Shown here: positions 35,042 through 44,197 of the stretch, piece after piece
Position numbering within the stretch: the stretch's first letter is position 1
Layout: each line of letters begins with the position of its first letter
NCBI RefSeq assembly: GCF_010091925.1
Contig: NZ_WVID01000003.1
Span: 1-64,000 of the forward strand
Source: Nostoc sp. B(2019)
GTDB lineage: Bacteria; Cyanobacteriota; Cyanobacteriia; Cyanobacteriales; Nostocaceae
Reading direction: 5' to 3'
DNA length: 64,000 nucleotides
Notes under the pieces: model-generated
What the model saw: only the letters and a program-made list of their open reading frames with translations
What the model was told of the DNA's origin: nothing
Databases searched by the model: none
Translations under genes and position numbers: made by a program

Positions 35042-35346
35042 TTGCAGCACCCCTGCTGTTGTTCGTAATTCGTAATGGGTTATGCTCCGCTGCGTTAAGG
35101 TAATTTAGAATGCACTGAGTTGCGAGTCTGTAGTTATTTCATGTGTTGAGCGCAACTTTTCCACAAACTAGTTGCAATTGTTACAAAACTTTGTTTACTA
35201 ATAAAGCCCTGGCGAATGGAATTCGCGGCTATACAAACAAAGTCCGCCTGCGCGGACTAAGGAAAAATTGAGGGTTTTAAATCCATAAAAGTTGGTTTTA
35301 TCTGTATAGACGCGGTTTTTAACCGCCAACTGAACTTTAAATCTGC
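35042..35346. other. Intergenic region with repeat scraps
   Basis: Two copies of the heptamer TAATTCG (TTCGTAATTCGTAATG near 35062-35077) and a dispersed-repeat-like CCGCCTGCGCGGAC. No gene. Should contain the promoter of the CHASE2 gene. Confidence 0.45.
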
Positions 35347-35907
35347 TTATGGAAACCAGTGTCTTCCATCGTTGTAAAATTGAAGCCGTCCAAAGCCAAG
35401 AAATTGACCGTGAGATTTCTCACCTACAGGAAACGCCGTGACGCCCAATAAATAAACACCGGAAAAGCTGGGATTCTTCAATGGGCGTAGAGCAATTGTG
35501 ATTGTTTTTCCTGGAGTCACAGGCGGATCAAAGTTTACAGAAACAGTGCGTGTTTCACGCTCCCTTGTCACCGAGCCTAGTGTTAGTCGCGCTCCTTTGC
35601 GATCGCCTGTTTCCACAAATGCGCGAGTATCATCGAGATCATAACGAATATTTTCTACTCCCTCGCGTTGGGTAATTGTTACCCTCTGGAGAGGTTCGCC
35701 GGCATTCTCTGGCACGTTGATTGTAAAATAGTAAGTCCCTCCCCAAACGTTCACACCTTTATATGTAGTCACTACATTAACGAGGTTCGGCGGTTGAACA
35801 AAGTAGACTGTGCCATCTCTAAGCTGCACTGCTTGAGTAAGCTGAGTTGCAAATCCCCAAATACTTAGCGCTAAGGAGAGTGTTGTCCCAAATGTTGTAA
35901 CGCGCAT
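35347..35907 (-). CDS. DUF2808 secreted protein
   Basis: 186 residues. Signal peptide of about 26 residues (MRVTTFGTTLSLALSIWGFA, ends TQA), then VQLRDGTVYFVQPPNLVNVV, YYFTINVPENAGEPLQRVTI and the tail GHGQFLGFGRLQFYNDG-like end (HGQFLGFGRLQFYNDGRHWF). DUF2808 is a cyanobacterial family of small beta-rich exported proteins with no known function. Same direction as the DoxX gene upstream of it (27-base gap), so co-transcription is possible. Confidence 0.85.
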   Translation of the reverse strand: MRVTTFGTTLSLALSIWGFATQLTQAVQLRDGTVYFVQPPNLVNVVTTYKGVNVWGGTYYFTINVPENAGEPLQRVTITQREGVENIRYDLDDTRAFVETGDRKGARLTLGSVTRERETRTVSVNFDPPVTPGKTITIALRPLKNPSFSGVYLLGVTAFPVGEKSHGQFLGFGRLQFYNDGRHWFP

Positions 35908-35934
35908 GGCCGGATATTAAATAAAAAAATGTCC

Positions 35935-36372
35935 TTATTCTAATTCCAGTTCTTTAGGAATCAGTGACTTTGGAATTAGAGAAGCTTGTTGTTCTCGATT
36001 TGAAGGTTTTGTATACCACCAAGCCCAAGCAATTAAAACTGCTTGTAAGGGAAGTCTGATTACATGAACCCAAGGTGAATTTGGTATATGATCAACTTTA
36101 ATAAGATTAACTGCCATGTTGATATTAGCAGGATAAACAGCAATAAATAGAGCAATCACTCCCCAAGCAGCTGCTTGACTTACAGGCGGGACTAATAATC
36201 CAATACCACCTAAAATTTCATAAAAGCCACTGAGATAGACTAATTCTAAAGGGTAAGGAAGTTGCGGGGGCACGATTCTGACATATTGGTCTGGTACAAT
36301 AAAGTGTGTCACTCCAACTACAATGAGCGATACCGCAAGGATAACGCGTAAAAGTTCCTTATATTTACCCAT
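35935..36372 (-). CDS. DoxX-like membrane protein
   Basis: 145 residues with four membrane segments (about 7-24, 45-63, 69-87 and 105-122). Motifs VGVTHFIVPDQYVRIVPPQL and YLSGFYEILGGIGLLVPPVS are those of DoxX/DoxD-like proteins. The DoxX superfamily includes thiosulfate:quinone oxidoreductase subunits and redox-linked membrane proteins. No partner gene here points to a substrate. Confidence 0.82.
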   Translation of the reverse strand: MGKYKELLRVILAVSLIVVGVTHFIVPDQYVRIVPPQLPYPLELVYLSGFYEILGGIGLLVPPVSQAAAWGVIALFIAVYPANINMAVNLIKVDHIPNSPWVHVIRLPLQAVLIAWAWWYTKPSNREQQASLIPKSLIPKELELE

Positions 36373-36548
36373 GAGTTTTGCCTGATTCTATACTTGTCTA
36401 GTTTGATTGATTAATGTCAATCTGACTTCGACCGATAGTAAGAAAATCGGCAAATCTTTTTTAAAATACTACTTGGGATTTTTAAGTATTTTAGTTAGTT
36501 GAAAATCGGCGTTATTGAGTGGATTTATACTTTCACTCAACAATGTTT

Positions 36549-36872
36549 TTACTTAAGCGGGTCATGTCCCCAATTTTTTAAAGAGTAGCGCCAGCGTGTA
36601 TGTTCAATATCGCCCGATGGCTGCTGTGCTGTGTGGCGGTGAACGTAACTAATAACTTTCTTCATGTGCGATAGGTCATCTTCGGTATAGTCATCTTTTT
36701 GCAACAACTGAATAATATACCGCCCGGATTTGTGACCGATGGATTCGTCGTCTCCATCTTTTTGTCCTACTGTTTTAGACTCATCTGTATCTAACCAGGA
36801 GTTTAATCCTTTGGGAGTCATTTTGACGACTTTGCGAAATTCGGCAATCACTGATTTAAGATCATTACTCAT
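36549..36872 (-). CDS. DUF3140 protein
   Basis: 107 residues, soluble. Parts AEFRKVVKMTPKGLNSWLDT, GHKSGRYIIQLLQK and MKKVISYVHRHTAQ, ending TRWRYSLKNWGHDPLK, are the DUF3140 signature; the conserved K-NWGHD-P tail is intact. Function unknown; members are frequently paired with DUF2945, and here the two are 9 bases apart, so they very probably work together. Confidence 0.85.
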   Translation of the reverse strand: MSNDLKSVIAEFRKVVKMTPKGLNSWLDTDESKTVGQKDGDDESIGHKSGRYIIQLLQKDDYTEDDLSHMKKVISYVHRHTAQQPSGDIEHTRWRYSLKNWGHDPLK

Positions 36873-36881
36873 GACTAAGGA

Positions 36882-37097
36882 TTACTCCTCTACTTTTTTA
36901 AGCGCATCAGGTTTGTGAGCGGCTTGTTTTCCTGTGTTATCACTTTCGACTAAGTATTCTGGGTTATCTTCCGATGCCGCAACGTGGTGTCCTTTAATAT
37001 CTGTAGGAGAGGTAAGCTTTTTTACTACTTTGCCAGTTGTTTTGCCTTGTGCAGTGTTCCATTCAACTTTGTCGCCTTTTTTGAATTGCTCAGTCAC
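36882..37097 (-). CDS. DUF2945 (HVA1, Tudor-like) protein
   Basis: 71 residues. FKKGDKVEWNTAQGKTTGKV, VKKLTSPTDIKGHHVAA and NPEYLVESDNTGKQAAHKPD match the hypervirulence-associated/Tudor-like small SH3-fold family. No catalytic residues. First gene of a two-gene operon with DUF3140. Binding to a nucleic acid or protein is plausible for this fold; the role is unknown. Confidence 0.87.
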   Translation of the reverse strand: MTEQFKKGDKVEWNTAQGKTTGKVVKKLTSPTDIKGHHVAASEDNPEYLVESDNTGKQAAHKPDALKKVEE

Positions 37098-37384
37098 GAT
37101 TGTTTCCTATCTAACGTTGTATATCTTTTTAAGTCACCAAAATAACTCTGTTAGGGTAGCCCATAATGAGTACCGAGTCTTAAGTAGGAACTACTTAACT
37201 TATTCAGTACTCAGCATTAATGAAATTATGATTGCAGTTTTAAAAGTAGCCATCGTTCTGGTGATAGAGAAAATACCGTTTATTTGCTGATAAATTCTAA
37301 CCTTGAGGAAGTCTGCTAGCGGTCATTATCAAAGTACAGTGATTTCCATATAAGTACAGGCTAAATTTTTTTTTGCAAAAAAGC
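37098..37384. other. Intergenic region between divergent genes
   Basis: No supported gene. AT-rich; the stretch GAGTACCGAGTC...TTCAGTACTCAG (about 37166-37215) contains a GAGTACTGA-like imperfect inverted repeat, of the kind left by repeated noncoding text in cyanobacterial intergenic DNA. Confidence 0.35.
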
Positions 37385-37415
37385 TTGACTTAGAGCACAC
37401 TCTAAGTTCTATGGT
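37385..37415 (+). promoter_or_regulatory. MerR-type promoter with operator in an over-long spacer
   Basis: -35 TTGACT (37385-37390), 19-base spacer, -10 TATGGT (37410-37415). Inside the spacer is a perfect inverted repeat, ACTTAGAG (37388-37395), CACA, CTCTAAGT (37400-37407). The 19-base spacing and central dyad are the mark of promoters activated by MerR-family regulators through DNA twisting. The next gene is such a regulator, so this is autoregulation and control of the reductase. Confidence 0.82.
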
Positions 37416-37424
37416 GATTTGAGT

Positions 37425-37793
37425 ATGGAAGAACTTACCATTCAACAAGTTGCGGTGCTAACGGGGCTGAGTGTGCATACTCTGCGCTATTACGAGCGTA
37501 ATGGACTACTTGCTCCAGTCAACCGAGCAGCAAACGGGCATCGTCGTTATTCAGCAACGGATATTGCCCGAATTAAGTTTTTGACGCGACTACGGACAAC
37601 TGGAATGCCAATTCGTCAAATGCAACAATTTGCCGATTTGTATCGCCAAAAGCCTGAAGCGATCGCGGAACGTCGATTAATTCTCGAAGCTCATAAACAT
37701 GAGGTTAAACAACGTATCTGTGAACTAAATCATAACTTAGAGGCAATTCAAAAGAAAATTCAGCACTACAATGAATTGGAGAAAAATCTATGA
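37425..37793 (+). CDS. MerR-family transcriptional regulator
   Basis: 122 residues from the ATG at 37425. Winged helix-turn-helix ([40 protein letters not shown]) and the second helix block [20 protein letters not shown], then a dimerisation coiled coil (residues ~80-120). No cysteine in the C-terminal part, so it is unlikely to sense metals or thiols by cysteine ligands. It overlaps the aldo/keto reductase by four bases (ATGA). A pairing of this type is common in bacteria; it probably responds to a reactive carbonyl or other small molecule. Confidence 0.88.
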   Translation: MEELTIQQVAVLTGLSVHTLRYYERNGLLAPVNRAANGHRRYSATDIARIKFLTRLRTTGMPIRQMQQFADLYRQKPEAIAERRLILEAHKHEVKQRICELNHNLEAIQKKIQHYNELEKNL

Positions 37794-38770
37794 AAACTAG
37801 AAAACTCGGCAATCAAGGATTAACAGTTTCCGAACTGGGATTAGGATGTATGGGGATGTCTGAGTTCTACGGCGCAAGTGATGAAGTTGAGTCAATTGCC
37901 ACTATTCATCGTGCTTTAGAACTGGGCGTTACTCTGCTTGATACTGCTGATATGTATGGAATAGGTGCAAATGAGCAGTTAGTTGGTAAAGCAATTAAAG
38001 ATAAACGCGATCGCGCCATTATAGCAACTAAATTCGGCATTCAGCGTAGTGAAGATAACAGCTTTCGAGGTGTCAACGGTAGCCCAGAATATGTTCGTCA
38101 AGCGTGTGACGCCTCTTTGCAAAGGCTTGGTGTTGACTACATTGACCTTTATTATCAACACCGTGTCGATCCCCAAGTCCCAATTGAGGAAACAGTAGGC
38201 GCAATGGCGGATCTAGTCAAGCAAGGTAAAGTTCGCTACCTGGGACTCTCGGAAGCTGCGCCTGCAACGATTCAACGTGCTCATGCCGTCCACCCAATTA
38301 CAGCTTTACAATCTGAGTATTCGCTTTGGCAACGTGAGCCAGAAGACGAGATTCTGTCTACTATTCGTAGCCTAAGTATTGGTTTTGTGCCTTACAGTCC
38401 ACTTGGTAGAGGGTTTCTTTCTGGGCAAATTACCAGTCCAGATGACCTTGCGCCTGACGACTTCCGCAGAAATTTGCCGAGATTTAAAGGCGAAAACTTC
38501 TACAAGAATCTTCAGTTAGTTGAGCGTGTCAAAGAAATTGCCAAGGAAAAGGCAGTAACGCCAGGACAATTAGCTCTTGCTTGGTTACTAGCTCAAGGAG
38601 ATGATATTGTACCGATTCCTGGAACAAAACGCCGTGCTTACTTAGAGGAGAACGTTGCAGCAGTTGATATAACATTCACTCCAGCAGAACTTGCACGGAT
38701 TGATGAGGTGTCACCCAAGAGTGTGGCAGTAGGCGATCGCTACGCTGATATGAGCACCGTCAACCGTTAA
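37790..38770 (+). CDS. Aldo/keto reductase
   Basis: 326 residues, full length. Catalytic tetrad parts: [16 protein letters not shown] (Asp and Tyr), [11 protein letters not shown] (Lys) and DLYYQHRVD (His). NADPH-binding C-terminal motif ([20 protein letters not shown]). Same subfamily as YajO-like and plant perakine-reductase-like aldo/keto reductases that reduce aldehydes with NADPH. Coupled translationally to the MerR regulator, so probably a detoxification enzyme induced by its substrate. Confidence 0.9.
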   Translation: MKTRKLGNQGLTVSELGLGCMGMSEFYGASDEVESIATIHRALELGVTLLDTADMYGIGANEQLVGKAIKDKRDRAIIATKFGIQRSEDNSFRGVNGSPEYVRQACDASLQRLGVDYIDLYYQHRVDPQVPIEETVGAMADLVKQGKVRYLGLSEAAPATIQRAHAVHPITALQSEYSLWQREPEDEILSTIRSLSIGFVPYSPLGRGFLSGQITSPDDLAPDDFRRNLPRFKGENFYKNLQLVERVKEIAKEKAVTPGQLALAWLLAQGDDIVPIPGTKRRAYLEENVAAVDITFTPAELARIDEVSPKSVAVGDRYADMSTVNR

Positions 38771-38848
38771 AATCTATCTGCTAAGGTGTAACTAATAGTC
38801 AAGAATTTTCATCAGTGATCGCATGACCACTGATGAAATCAAAAAAAG

Positions 38849-40123
38849 ATGAAACTATTTAGACTCCCTTACTTGAACCGCTTAGCTGGAGCAATTTTTC
38901 TGAGTGTGTCAGTTTTACTCCTGCTGTGGTTGAGTTCACCACTGCTACCAACGCTGGCAAAACCGGAAACTCAAGTTTTTGAGCAAGTTTGGCAAACCGT
39001 AAATGACAACTTTTACGACCCAAAGTTGAATGGAGTAGACTGGAAAGCCATCCGCGGAAAGTATAAACCTCAAGCAGAACAAGCCAAGTCTAAAGAAGAG
39101 TTTGCTGCTGTAGTCAACCAGATGCTCTCTGAATTGCGAACTTCTCACACTCGCTTCTATACTCAAGATGAACCAGCTTACTATCAACTTCTGGGGATTT
39201 TTCTGCCCAACAATCCAGAGTTACAGAAGCAGTTAAAAAAGTTTTTTCCTCAAGGCAAAATTGAATATAGTGGCATTGGCATATTCACCAAAAACATCAA
39301 TGGCAAGACCTTTGTCAGTGCCATTTTAGATGGAAGTCCAGCAGCTAAAGCTGATTTAAAGGTAGGCGACCAACTTCTGAGTGTAGATGGTAAACCCTAT
39401 GAGCCGATACAATCTTTTGTTGGTAAAGCGGATCAAAAAGTCAAGCTGTTGATTCAGCGCACTCCCAATGCTAGTAATCAGCAAGAAATTGCGATCGCCC
39501 CAAAGATACTCGACGCCACTACAATGTTTCTGGACGCTCAAGAAGCCAGTACCCAGGTAATTGAACGAGAAGGCAAGAAAATAGGCTACGTTCATATCTG
39601 GTCTTATGCAGGCGAGCAATACCAGCAACAACTTGAGACAAACCTGATCTATGGCCGTTTCAAAAACGTAGACGGGTTAGTTTTGGATTTGAGAGAGGGA
39701 TGGGGTGGTGCGTCTCCCAGTTATCTCAATATCTATACTGCGGAAGGCCCAAGCTTGACTAGTATTCCACGCAATGGCAGGCAAAATACCTATAACTTTC
39801 AATGGAAAAAGCCAGTAGTTATGGTAGTAAATGAGGGTAGCCGCAGTGGTAAGGAAATATTAGCGTTTGGCTTTCAGCAAAATAAAATTGGGCCAGTAAT
39901 TGGCTCTAAAACTCCAGGAGCAGTCGTTGCTGGCAGTCCTTTTCTAATGCAAGATGGTAGTGTGCTTTATCTAGCAGTTGCAGACGTGTTTCTCAATGGG
40001 AATCAAAGGTTGGAGGGTAAGGGTATCACACCGGATATTAACGTTCCGTTCTCCTTAGAATACGCAGGAGGAGCAGATCCTCAAAAACAGCGGGCTATAG
40101 AGACTGTGTTAAAGACACTTTAG
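38849..40123 (+). CDS. S41-family protease with PDZ domain
   Basis: 424 residues. N-terminal membrane segment or signal (residues 12-36), helical N-domain (VFEQVWQTVNDNFYDPKLNG, ELRTSHTRFYT), PDZ (IGIFTKNINGKTFVSAILDG, KVGDQLLSVDGKPYEP), and a tail-specific protease core (VDGLVLDLREGWGGASPSYL, VVMVVNEGSRSGKEILAFGF, IGSKTPGAVVAG). The catalytic Ser-Lys dyad is probably Ser in NEGSRSGKE and a lysine nearby. Related to C-terminal processing proteases but shorter than CtpA and with an unusual serine loop. Exported. Confidence 0.83.
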   Translation: MKLFRLPYLNRLAGAIFLSVSVLLLLWLSSPLLPTLAKPETQVFEQVWQTVNDNFYDPKLNGVDWKAIRGKYKPQAEQAKSKEEFAAVVNQMLSELRTSHTRFYTQDEPAYYQLLGIFLPNNPELQKQLKKFFPQGKIEYSGIGIFTKNINGKTFVSAILDGSPAAKADLKVGDQLLSVDGKPYEPIQSFVGKADQKVKLLIQRTPNASNQQEIAIAPKILDATTMFLDAQEASTQVIEREGKKIGYVHIWSYAGEQYQQQLETNLIYGRFKNVDGLVLDLREGWGGASPSYLNIYTAEGPSLTSIPRNGRQNTYNFQWKKPVVMVVNEGSRSGKEILAFGFQQNKIGPVIGSKTPGAVVAGSPFLMQDGSVLYLAVADVFLNGNQRLEGKGITPDINVPFSLEYAGGADPQKQRAIETVLKTL

Positions 40124-40350
40124 CTGTAGAGTTATTAATTATTGAGTGATTTTACCAGGCGATCGCTAGCTTCTGATTGCAACAAAGAACTGCTAAAACG
40201 TTTACGCTACGGGAAATCAAAGCCAATTACCAATCTTGACCGGAGCTTTAACTCCATTTGGCTTTTTGTAACATTATTTCACAAAAGCTTAATTAAAATT
40301 CAAGTAATTTAAGTGTGATAGCTAACACTACCTGATTTTTGCTTAAACTA

Positions 40351-41076
40351 ATGAGCTTTTGGTTTTATCTATTTGTTGGAAGTGCAGTTGTTTCCTCTGC
40401 TCTATCTTTCAGGTGTATTAGTCGGCAAGACAAACTGCGACGACGAAACTTAAATCGTTTAGCAAGTTGTGGATTGACTGGTTATGAAGTTGCAAGGTTA
40501 ATCTTAAAAGAGAATAATCTGGATGCCATATCTGTACAAAATGATCAAACCTCCCAGAGAGCCGCTTTCAGACCAAAAGAGGGAAAGCGAGGAACCATAC
40601 GTCTTCCCCCAGATATTTTTGCAGATTCCTCTTTGCGTGCCATAGCAATCAGCGCTCATGAGTGTGGTCATGCCTTACAGTATTATTTTGGCCGCTCTTA
40701 CTTTTCCATTTCTAAGCTGACATTTGTTTTATTTTGGATTTTCATGGGCAGCGGATTTTTTCTGTTGAATTTCAGCTTTATTTTTTTAAGTTTTATGGGA
40801 AGCGAATTTTTTCTTATCCCTTTTTTGATTGTCCTTTTGGCAGCTATTCCTGGAATATGTTACGTAGTGGGTACTCTCCAGTCCGAATCTGATGCCACTC
40901 ATCGCGGTATTACGATGTTAGAGCTAAAAAAGCTAATAGCCTCTCACGAAACTAGTTTTGTAAAACAGTGGCTAGAAGCTTCTTTTCTCAACTACGTGTC
41001 TAATTCCTGGTTATTTGCTACTGTTTGGAGCTTTGCAATGGCTGGTATTATTATGTGCCATATTCGGTCATCTTGA
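40351..41076 (+). CDS. Zinc-dependent membrane metallopeptidase (YugP-like)
   Basis: 241 residues from the ATG at 40351. Membrane segments near residues 2-20, 122-150, 153-178 and 222-240. The zinc motif HECGH (AISAHECGHALQYYFG, a HExxH form) is near residue 104, preceded by RGTIRLPPDIFADSSLRAIA. The third ligand is probably the E/D in LQSESDATHRGITML. The family (peptidase_2, DUF) is widespread and of unknown substrate. It lacks a recognised RBS. The C-terminus here ends earlier than in the usual ~230-residue members, but the fold is complete. Confidence 0.8.
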   Translation: MSFWFYLFVGSAVVSSALSFRCISRQDKLRRRNLNRLASCGLTGYEVARLILKENNLDAISVQNDQTSQRAAFRPKEGKRGTIRLPPDIFADSSLRAIAISAHECGHALQYYFGRSYFSISKLTFVLFWIFMGSGFFLLNFSFIFLSFMGSEFFLIPFLIVLLAAIPGICYVVGTLQSESDATHRGITMLELKKLIASHETSFVKQWLEASFLNYVSNSWLFATVWSFAMAGIIMCHIRSS

Positions 41077-41423
41077 ACTCTCTGGAATTGTTATTCCTAA
41101 GCAAATCGGCAAATAAGATTGCATATCGAAAAATAGTCAAAATACAGGAGTCAGTAGTAGCCATTTCAAAGTGGGTAGAAATCCTAAAAAAATTTACCGG
41201 ATTTGGGTTTTTCATCTTTGTGTCTTCTCTGCGTTCGCGCAGCGTGTCGCAGACAGATGCTCCGCGAACGTGTCTTGGTGTTTAAAAGTTAGTTTTTAAA
41301 CCACCCTGCGGGTTCACCAGTCGCCTAGGTTGGGAAACCCGCCTACAGCGCTGGTTCACTAAGGCACAAAGGCACAAAGCAAAATGCATTACACCGTAGT
41401 TATCTGCTACTGCTGCACTTCCT
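41077..41423. other. Intergenic region with dispersed-repeat mosaic
   Basis: No gene. Around 41225-41375 are GCGTTCGCGCAGCGTGTCGC, GCTCCGCGAACGTGTCTTGG and CAGTCGCCTAGGTTGGGAAA, familiar non-coding repeats of Nostocales with internal dyads. Long open frames here are translations of that repeat DNA. Confidence 0.55.
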
Positions 41424-42095
41424 CTACCTTCCTGAACTACGTACCAGTTGCCCTTCCTTGTAAGCTTGCCGCAAGGCAATTGCTTCTGCCACAATGTGCT
41501 GAGCGCTAAATCCTTCTTCATCCATCATTTTTTGCAAGGTAATCCCGGTACATTCTGAAGCTTCGTGAATCGGCGGAATTTGACAATATCTCCCACCATT
41601 CTTGAGCCGCCGCCAGATACTAGGTTTTTCAGGTCTTGGTTCTTTAGGAGTGCGTTGTTTTTTGGTGAGAGAACGTATAGCCTCTTGGGTAATTGCACTT
41701 AAATCCAGTAGTCTATCTATTACTTGTTGATACTTCTTACTATTTTCTGCTAGCTGATATATGGTTCTTGGCTCGACTTGTGCTAAATCTTGGGGTGAAA
41801 ATTTACCAAATGCTGCCGCAATCTTGAGATACCGTTTTTCTTCACCTTTCCAACCCTGTTCAAACAGTAGCTTTTTATACTCCTTTGCAGAGAGCTTTTG
41901 TTGTTGTTCTGCTAACCAAAAGGCATGATGCAATATTGTCTTAGTAACTTCAGCAAGGGTTTGAAAAGAAAAATTTTCGGTATTGAGGCTCTTGCTCGTA
42001 TTAGCTTTTTCTTCAACTAATTGCTCAAAATTGGGTCTGTTAACTGGGGCTGCAACTACACCCTGTGCATGTGTCATCATAGTATTAGATCTCAT
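41424..42095 (-). CDS. Hypothetical protein, 223 residues, basic C-terminal half
   Basis: No named domain recognised. Predicted helical: TLAEVTKTILHHAFWLAEQQ, QKLSAKEYKKLLFEQGWKGE, and a segment with EPRTIYQLAENSKKYQQVID. After a basic Pro-rich linker (KKQRTPKEPRPEKPSIWRRL) there is a conserved-looking module (GGRYCQIPPIHEASECTGIT, LQKMMDEEGFSAQHIVAEAI, ALRQAYKEGQL). The start may be the ATG at codon 1 or 6. It resembles cyanobacterial hypotheticals that often occur near plasmid or mobile genes. No signal or membrane segment. Confidence 0.65.
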   Translation of the reverse strand: MRSNTMMTHAQGVVAAPVNRPNFEQLVEEKANTSKSLNTENFSFQTLAEVTKTILHHAFWLAEQQQKLSAKEYKKLLFEQGWKGEEKRYLKIAAAFGKFSPQDLAQVEPRTIYQLAENSKKYQQVIDRLLDLSAITQEAIRSLTKKQRTPKEPRPEKPSIWRRLKNGGRYCQIPPIHEASECTGITLQKMMDEEGFSAQHIVAEAIALRQAYKEGQLVRSSGR

Positions 42096-42361
42096 CTAGG
42101 GTCTTTATGAAAAGGATGTTTAACGACAACCTGCTCCCGAAGTTTTGATGATCACAAACCAACCCGCAGATAACTCCGGGCATCTACGTACTTCGTTGGC
42201 GGAAGTTTGAAAACTGGATTTTGTGCGGATCTCTTGCCCGATAAAAGGCGATCGCTAAAATTAATTCTACTAGAACAATTGTACTACTATAAATAGAAGA
42301 AAAAACCCTAAACATACCCAAATTTTTGGGAAAATGATGAAAGCTTTATACAAAGTAGCTT

Positions 42362-42946
42362 TTACGAGGCTGCGAGTAAAGTTTTAATATATCGCCGCAC
42401 TAGATATCGTTGCTGATCTGGATGAAACTGTTCAGGATTAATGACAAACCCTGTCCCAATACCATCGACGAGTGCTATCAGGGCATTTGCTTCAAGCGTT
42501 AAGTCAATATCTTCTCGAATCAGCTTTGCTGTTTGTAAATCAGTCAACTCTTGGCAAATGGACTGATGCAGTGATTCGTAGCGTTTTCGATGTTCTTGAA
42601 TTAGTTTTTCACGCCCAATTGCATATCCTAGAAAGGCAATCCAAATCTGCCAACCTTGTCCGCCACTAGGCTCAAAAGGCAGCACTGCAAAAATCATTTG
42701 CTCAAAACGCTCGATTCCGTGCAATCCTTCTGTACAAGCTTTCATGTCCCTAAATAGGTTTTCAAACACTTGCTCTAGTACAAATAGCGTCAGTTCGTCT
42801 TTATCTCGAAAATAGTGGGTGAGAACACCTGTAGTACAGCCAAGTTCTTGAGCGATCGCCCGCATACTGGCGCGATCAAGTCCTTCACGAATAATCACGC
42901 GCCATGTTGCTTCAGTCACTTCGAGACGGCGATCGCTGTAACCCAT
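42362..42946 (-). CDS. TetR-family transcriptional regulator
   Basis: 194 residues. N-terminal helix-turn-helix ATWRVIIREGLDRASMRAIA and QELGCTTGVLTHYFRDKDEL (residues ~9-50), then a ligand-binding C-terminal domain of BetI/TetR_C type (EHRKRYESLHQSICQELTDL, LIALVDGIGTGFVINPEQFH). Divergent from the glutathione S-transferase gene, with a strong palindromic operator between. It most likely represses that gene and itself until a ligand binds. Confidence 0.9.
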   Translation of the reverse strand: MGYSDRRLEVTEATWRVIIREGLDRASMRAIAQELGCTTGVLTHYFRDKDELTLFVLEQVFENLFRDMKACTEGLHGIERFEQMIFAVLPFEPSGGQGWQIWIAFLGYAIGREKLIQEHRKRYESLHQSICQELTDLQTAKLIREDIDLTLEANALIALVDGIGTGFVINPEQFHPDQQRYLVRRYIKTLLAAS

Positions 42947-42988
42947 TGTTTTGCTGGCGTTCCAAGAGAAAGAATAAAATTAAATCTG

Positions 42989-43039
42989 TTGACATCTTAT
43001 CACAACAGTTGTTATCTTAATTTGCATAACAACTGTTGT
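42989..43039. promoter_or_regulatory. Promoter with TetR operator pair
   Basis: TTGACA (42989-42994), a 17-base spacer and TTATCT (43012-43017) form a good sigma-70 promoter for the + strand gene. ACAACAGTTGTTAT (43002-43015) is repeated exactly inverted at 43026-43039; each half is itself a dyad ACAACnGTTGT. One site covers the spacer and the -10, the other lies just downstream, a standard layout for repression by the neighbouring TetR protein. Confidence 0.82.
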
Positions 43040-43084
43040 CATCTAAAGACGACATCACGAGCATAAGAGGAAAAGTAAATTAAA

Positions 43085-43981
43085 ATGCTTGAACTCTACT
43101 ACTTTCCGGGTTCACTCTGCTCTCAAAAGGTAAAACTAGTCTTGGCGGAGAAAAATCTCAAGTGGAGCGATCGCCTGATTAATCTTCTGACCTTTGAAAA
43201 CTTGCAGCCTAACTACATTCATCTTAATCCTAAAGGTGTTGTTCCAACTCTAGTTCATGATGGCAAAGTAATTTGTGATTCAGCCATGATTACAGCGCTT
43301 CCAGCTCTTATGAATTACAGTTTTTCGCCTCCCCACTATCTCCTGTAGCTTTTTAGGACTGAGAACGTACCTCACAATAGCGGGAACTGCTGTATTCGTT
43401 ACTTGGATGAACAATTTCCGAATCCGAGTTTGATTCCAAATGAATTAGTTTTGCGAAAAAGAATGGATGCATGGGTTGATCTCCAAAATCGTTTTCCTAT
43501 GCGAGAAGTGATGTACGGCAACTACAAAGGAATTGATGGCATCGTGTTGCAACGCTCAGTTCAAATTAAAGAAAAGCTAATTCCTCAACTCATGCAAGCG
43601 AATCCTGAATTGAAAGAAAGATATGCTGCTAAGTTGGAGGATGTGAAAAAGTGGAACCAAACAATTCGGGATTCTAAAAAAATTGCTGAGATCAATGCAC
43701 AAATTGAGCCATTATTGGAGCAACTAGAACACCAATTGAGTCAAACTAAATGGTTGTGCGGTGAAACCTATTCCCTAGCTGATGTTGTATGGACAGCTAT
43801 TCTCAATCGCTTAAATGAATTGAATTTTAGCTATCTATGGAAAGACAATTCACAATCTAAAATTGCAAGATATTTTCAATGTCTCAAAGATCGCCCTAGC
43901 TTTCAGGCAGCAATTCAGCAGGACAAGATGCCATTGTTCATGATTAGAGATGGTTTAAGACGAATTTTTCTGGGTTTTTGA
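43085..43981 (+). pseudogene. Glutathione S-transferase interrupted by a MITE
   Basis: One gene in two in-frame parts. 43085-43290 gives the thioredoxin-fold N-domain (MLELYYFPGSLCSQKVKLVL, LNPKGVVPTLVHDGKVICDS). 43395-43981 resumes at RYLDEQFPNPSLIPNELVLR and gives the helical C-domain (LEHQLSQTKWLCGETYSLAD). Between lies a 100-base MITE that adds a TAG stop (43346-43348). Removing it with one TA restores ICDSAMIIRYLDEQ, which matches the GST consensus spacing S-x-x-I-x-x-Y-L. The two parts share a frame because the net insertion is 102 bases. The gene is likely inactive, although readthrough is imaginable. Confidence 0.85.
43293..43392. mobile_element. 100-bp MITE, Tc1/IS630-like, with TA duplication
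   Basis: Ends CAGCGCTTCC and GGGAACTGCTG (reverse complement CAGCAGTTCCC), 8 of 10 terminal bases matching as inverted repeats. Flanked by TA at 43291-43292 and 43393-43394, the target duplication of IS630/Tc1-mariner elements. No coding capacity; it would move with a transposase supplied elsewhere. Confidence 0.75.
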
Positions 43982-44010
43982 TTTTGTTTACAGCAGTATA
44001 ACCAAGCTAC

Positions 44011-44043
44011 AGAACCCCAACTTTTCAAAAAAGTCGGGGTTCT
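44011..44043 (+). terminator. Intrinsic terminator after the GST gene
   Basis: AGAACCCC-AACTTTT pairs with AAAAGT-CGGGGTTCT around a short loop, followed by TGTTTCT. Located 30 bases after the GST stop. Confidence 0.7.
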
Positions 44044-44197
44044 TGTTTCTGAGTGTGAAATAGAGGAGCCAAGCGGCCCGGCCGCTTTCTAACACCGCCA
44101 CAAGGAAGGTTATGCCACCGCTTTCAATAAATTATTCTCAGCTCGTCATTTAAACTGAAAGAGTTCCGATTTAGATCAATTCCAGCACAGACAATCT

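Noticed and set aside
41077..41285. 86-codon ORF after the zinc metallopeptidase
   Set aside because: The second half is dispersed-repeat DNA and the first half overlaps the peptidase gene in another frame.
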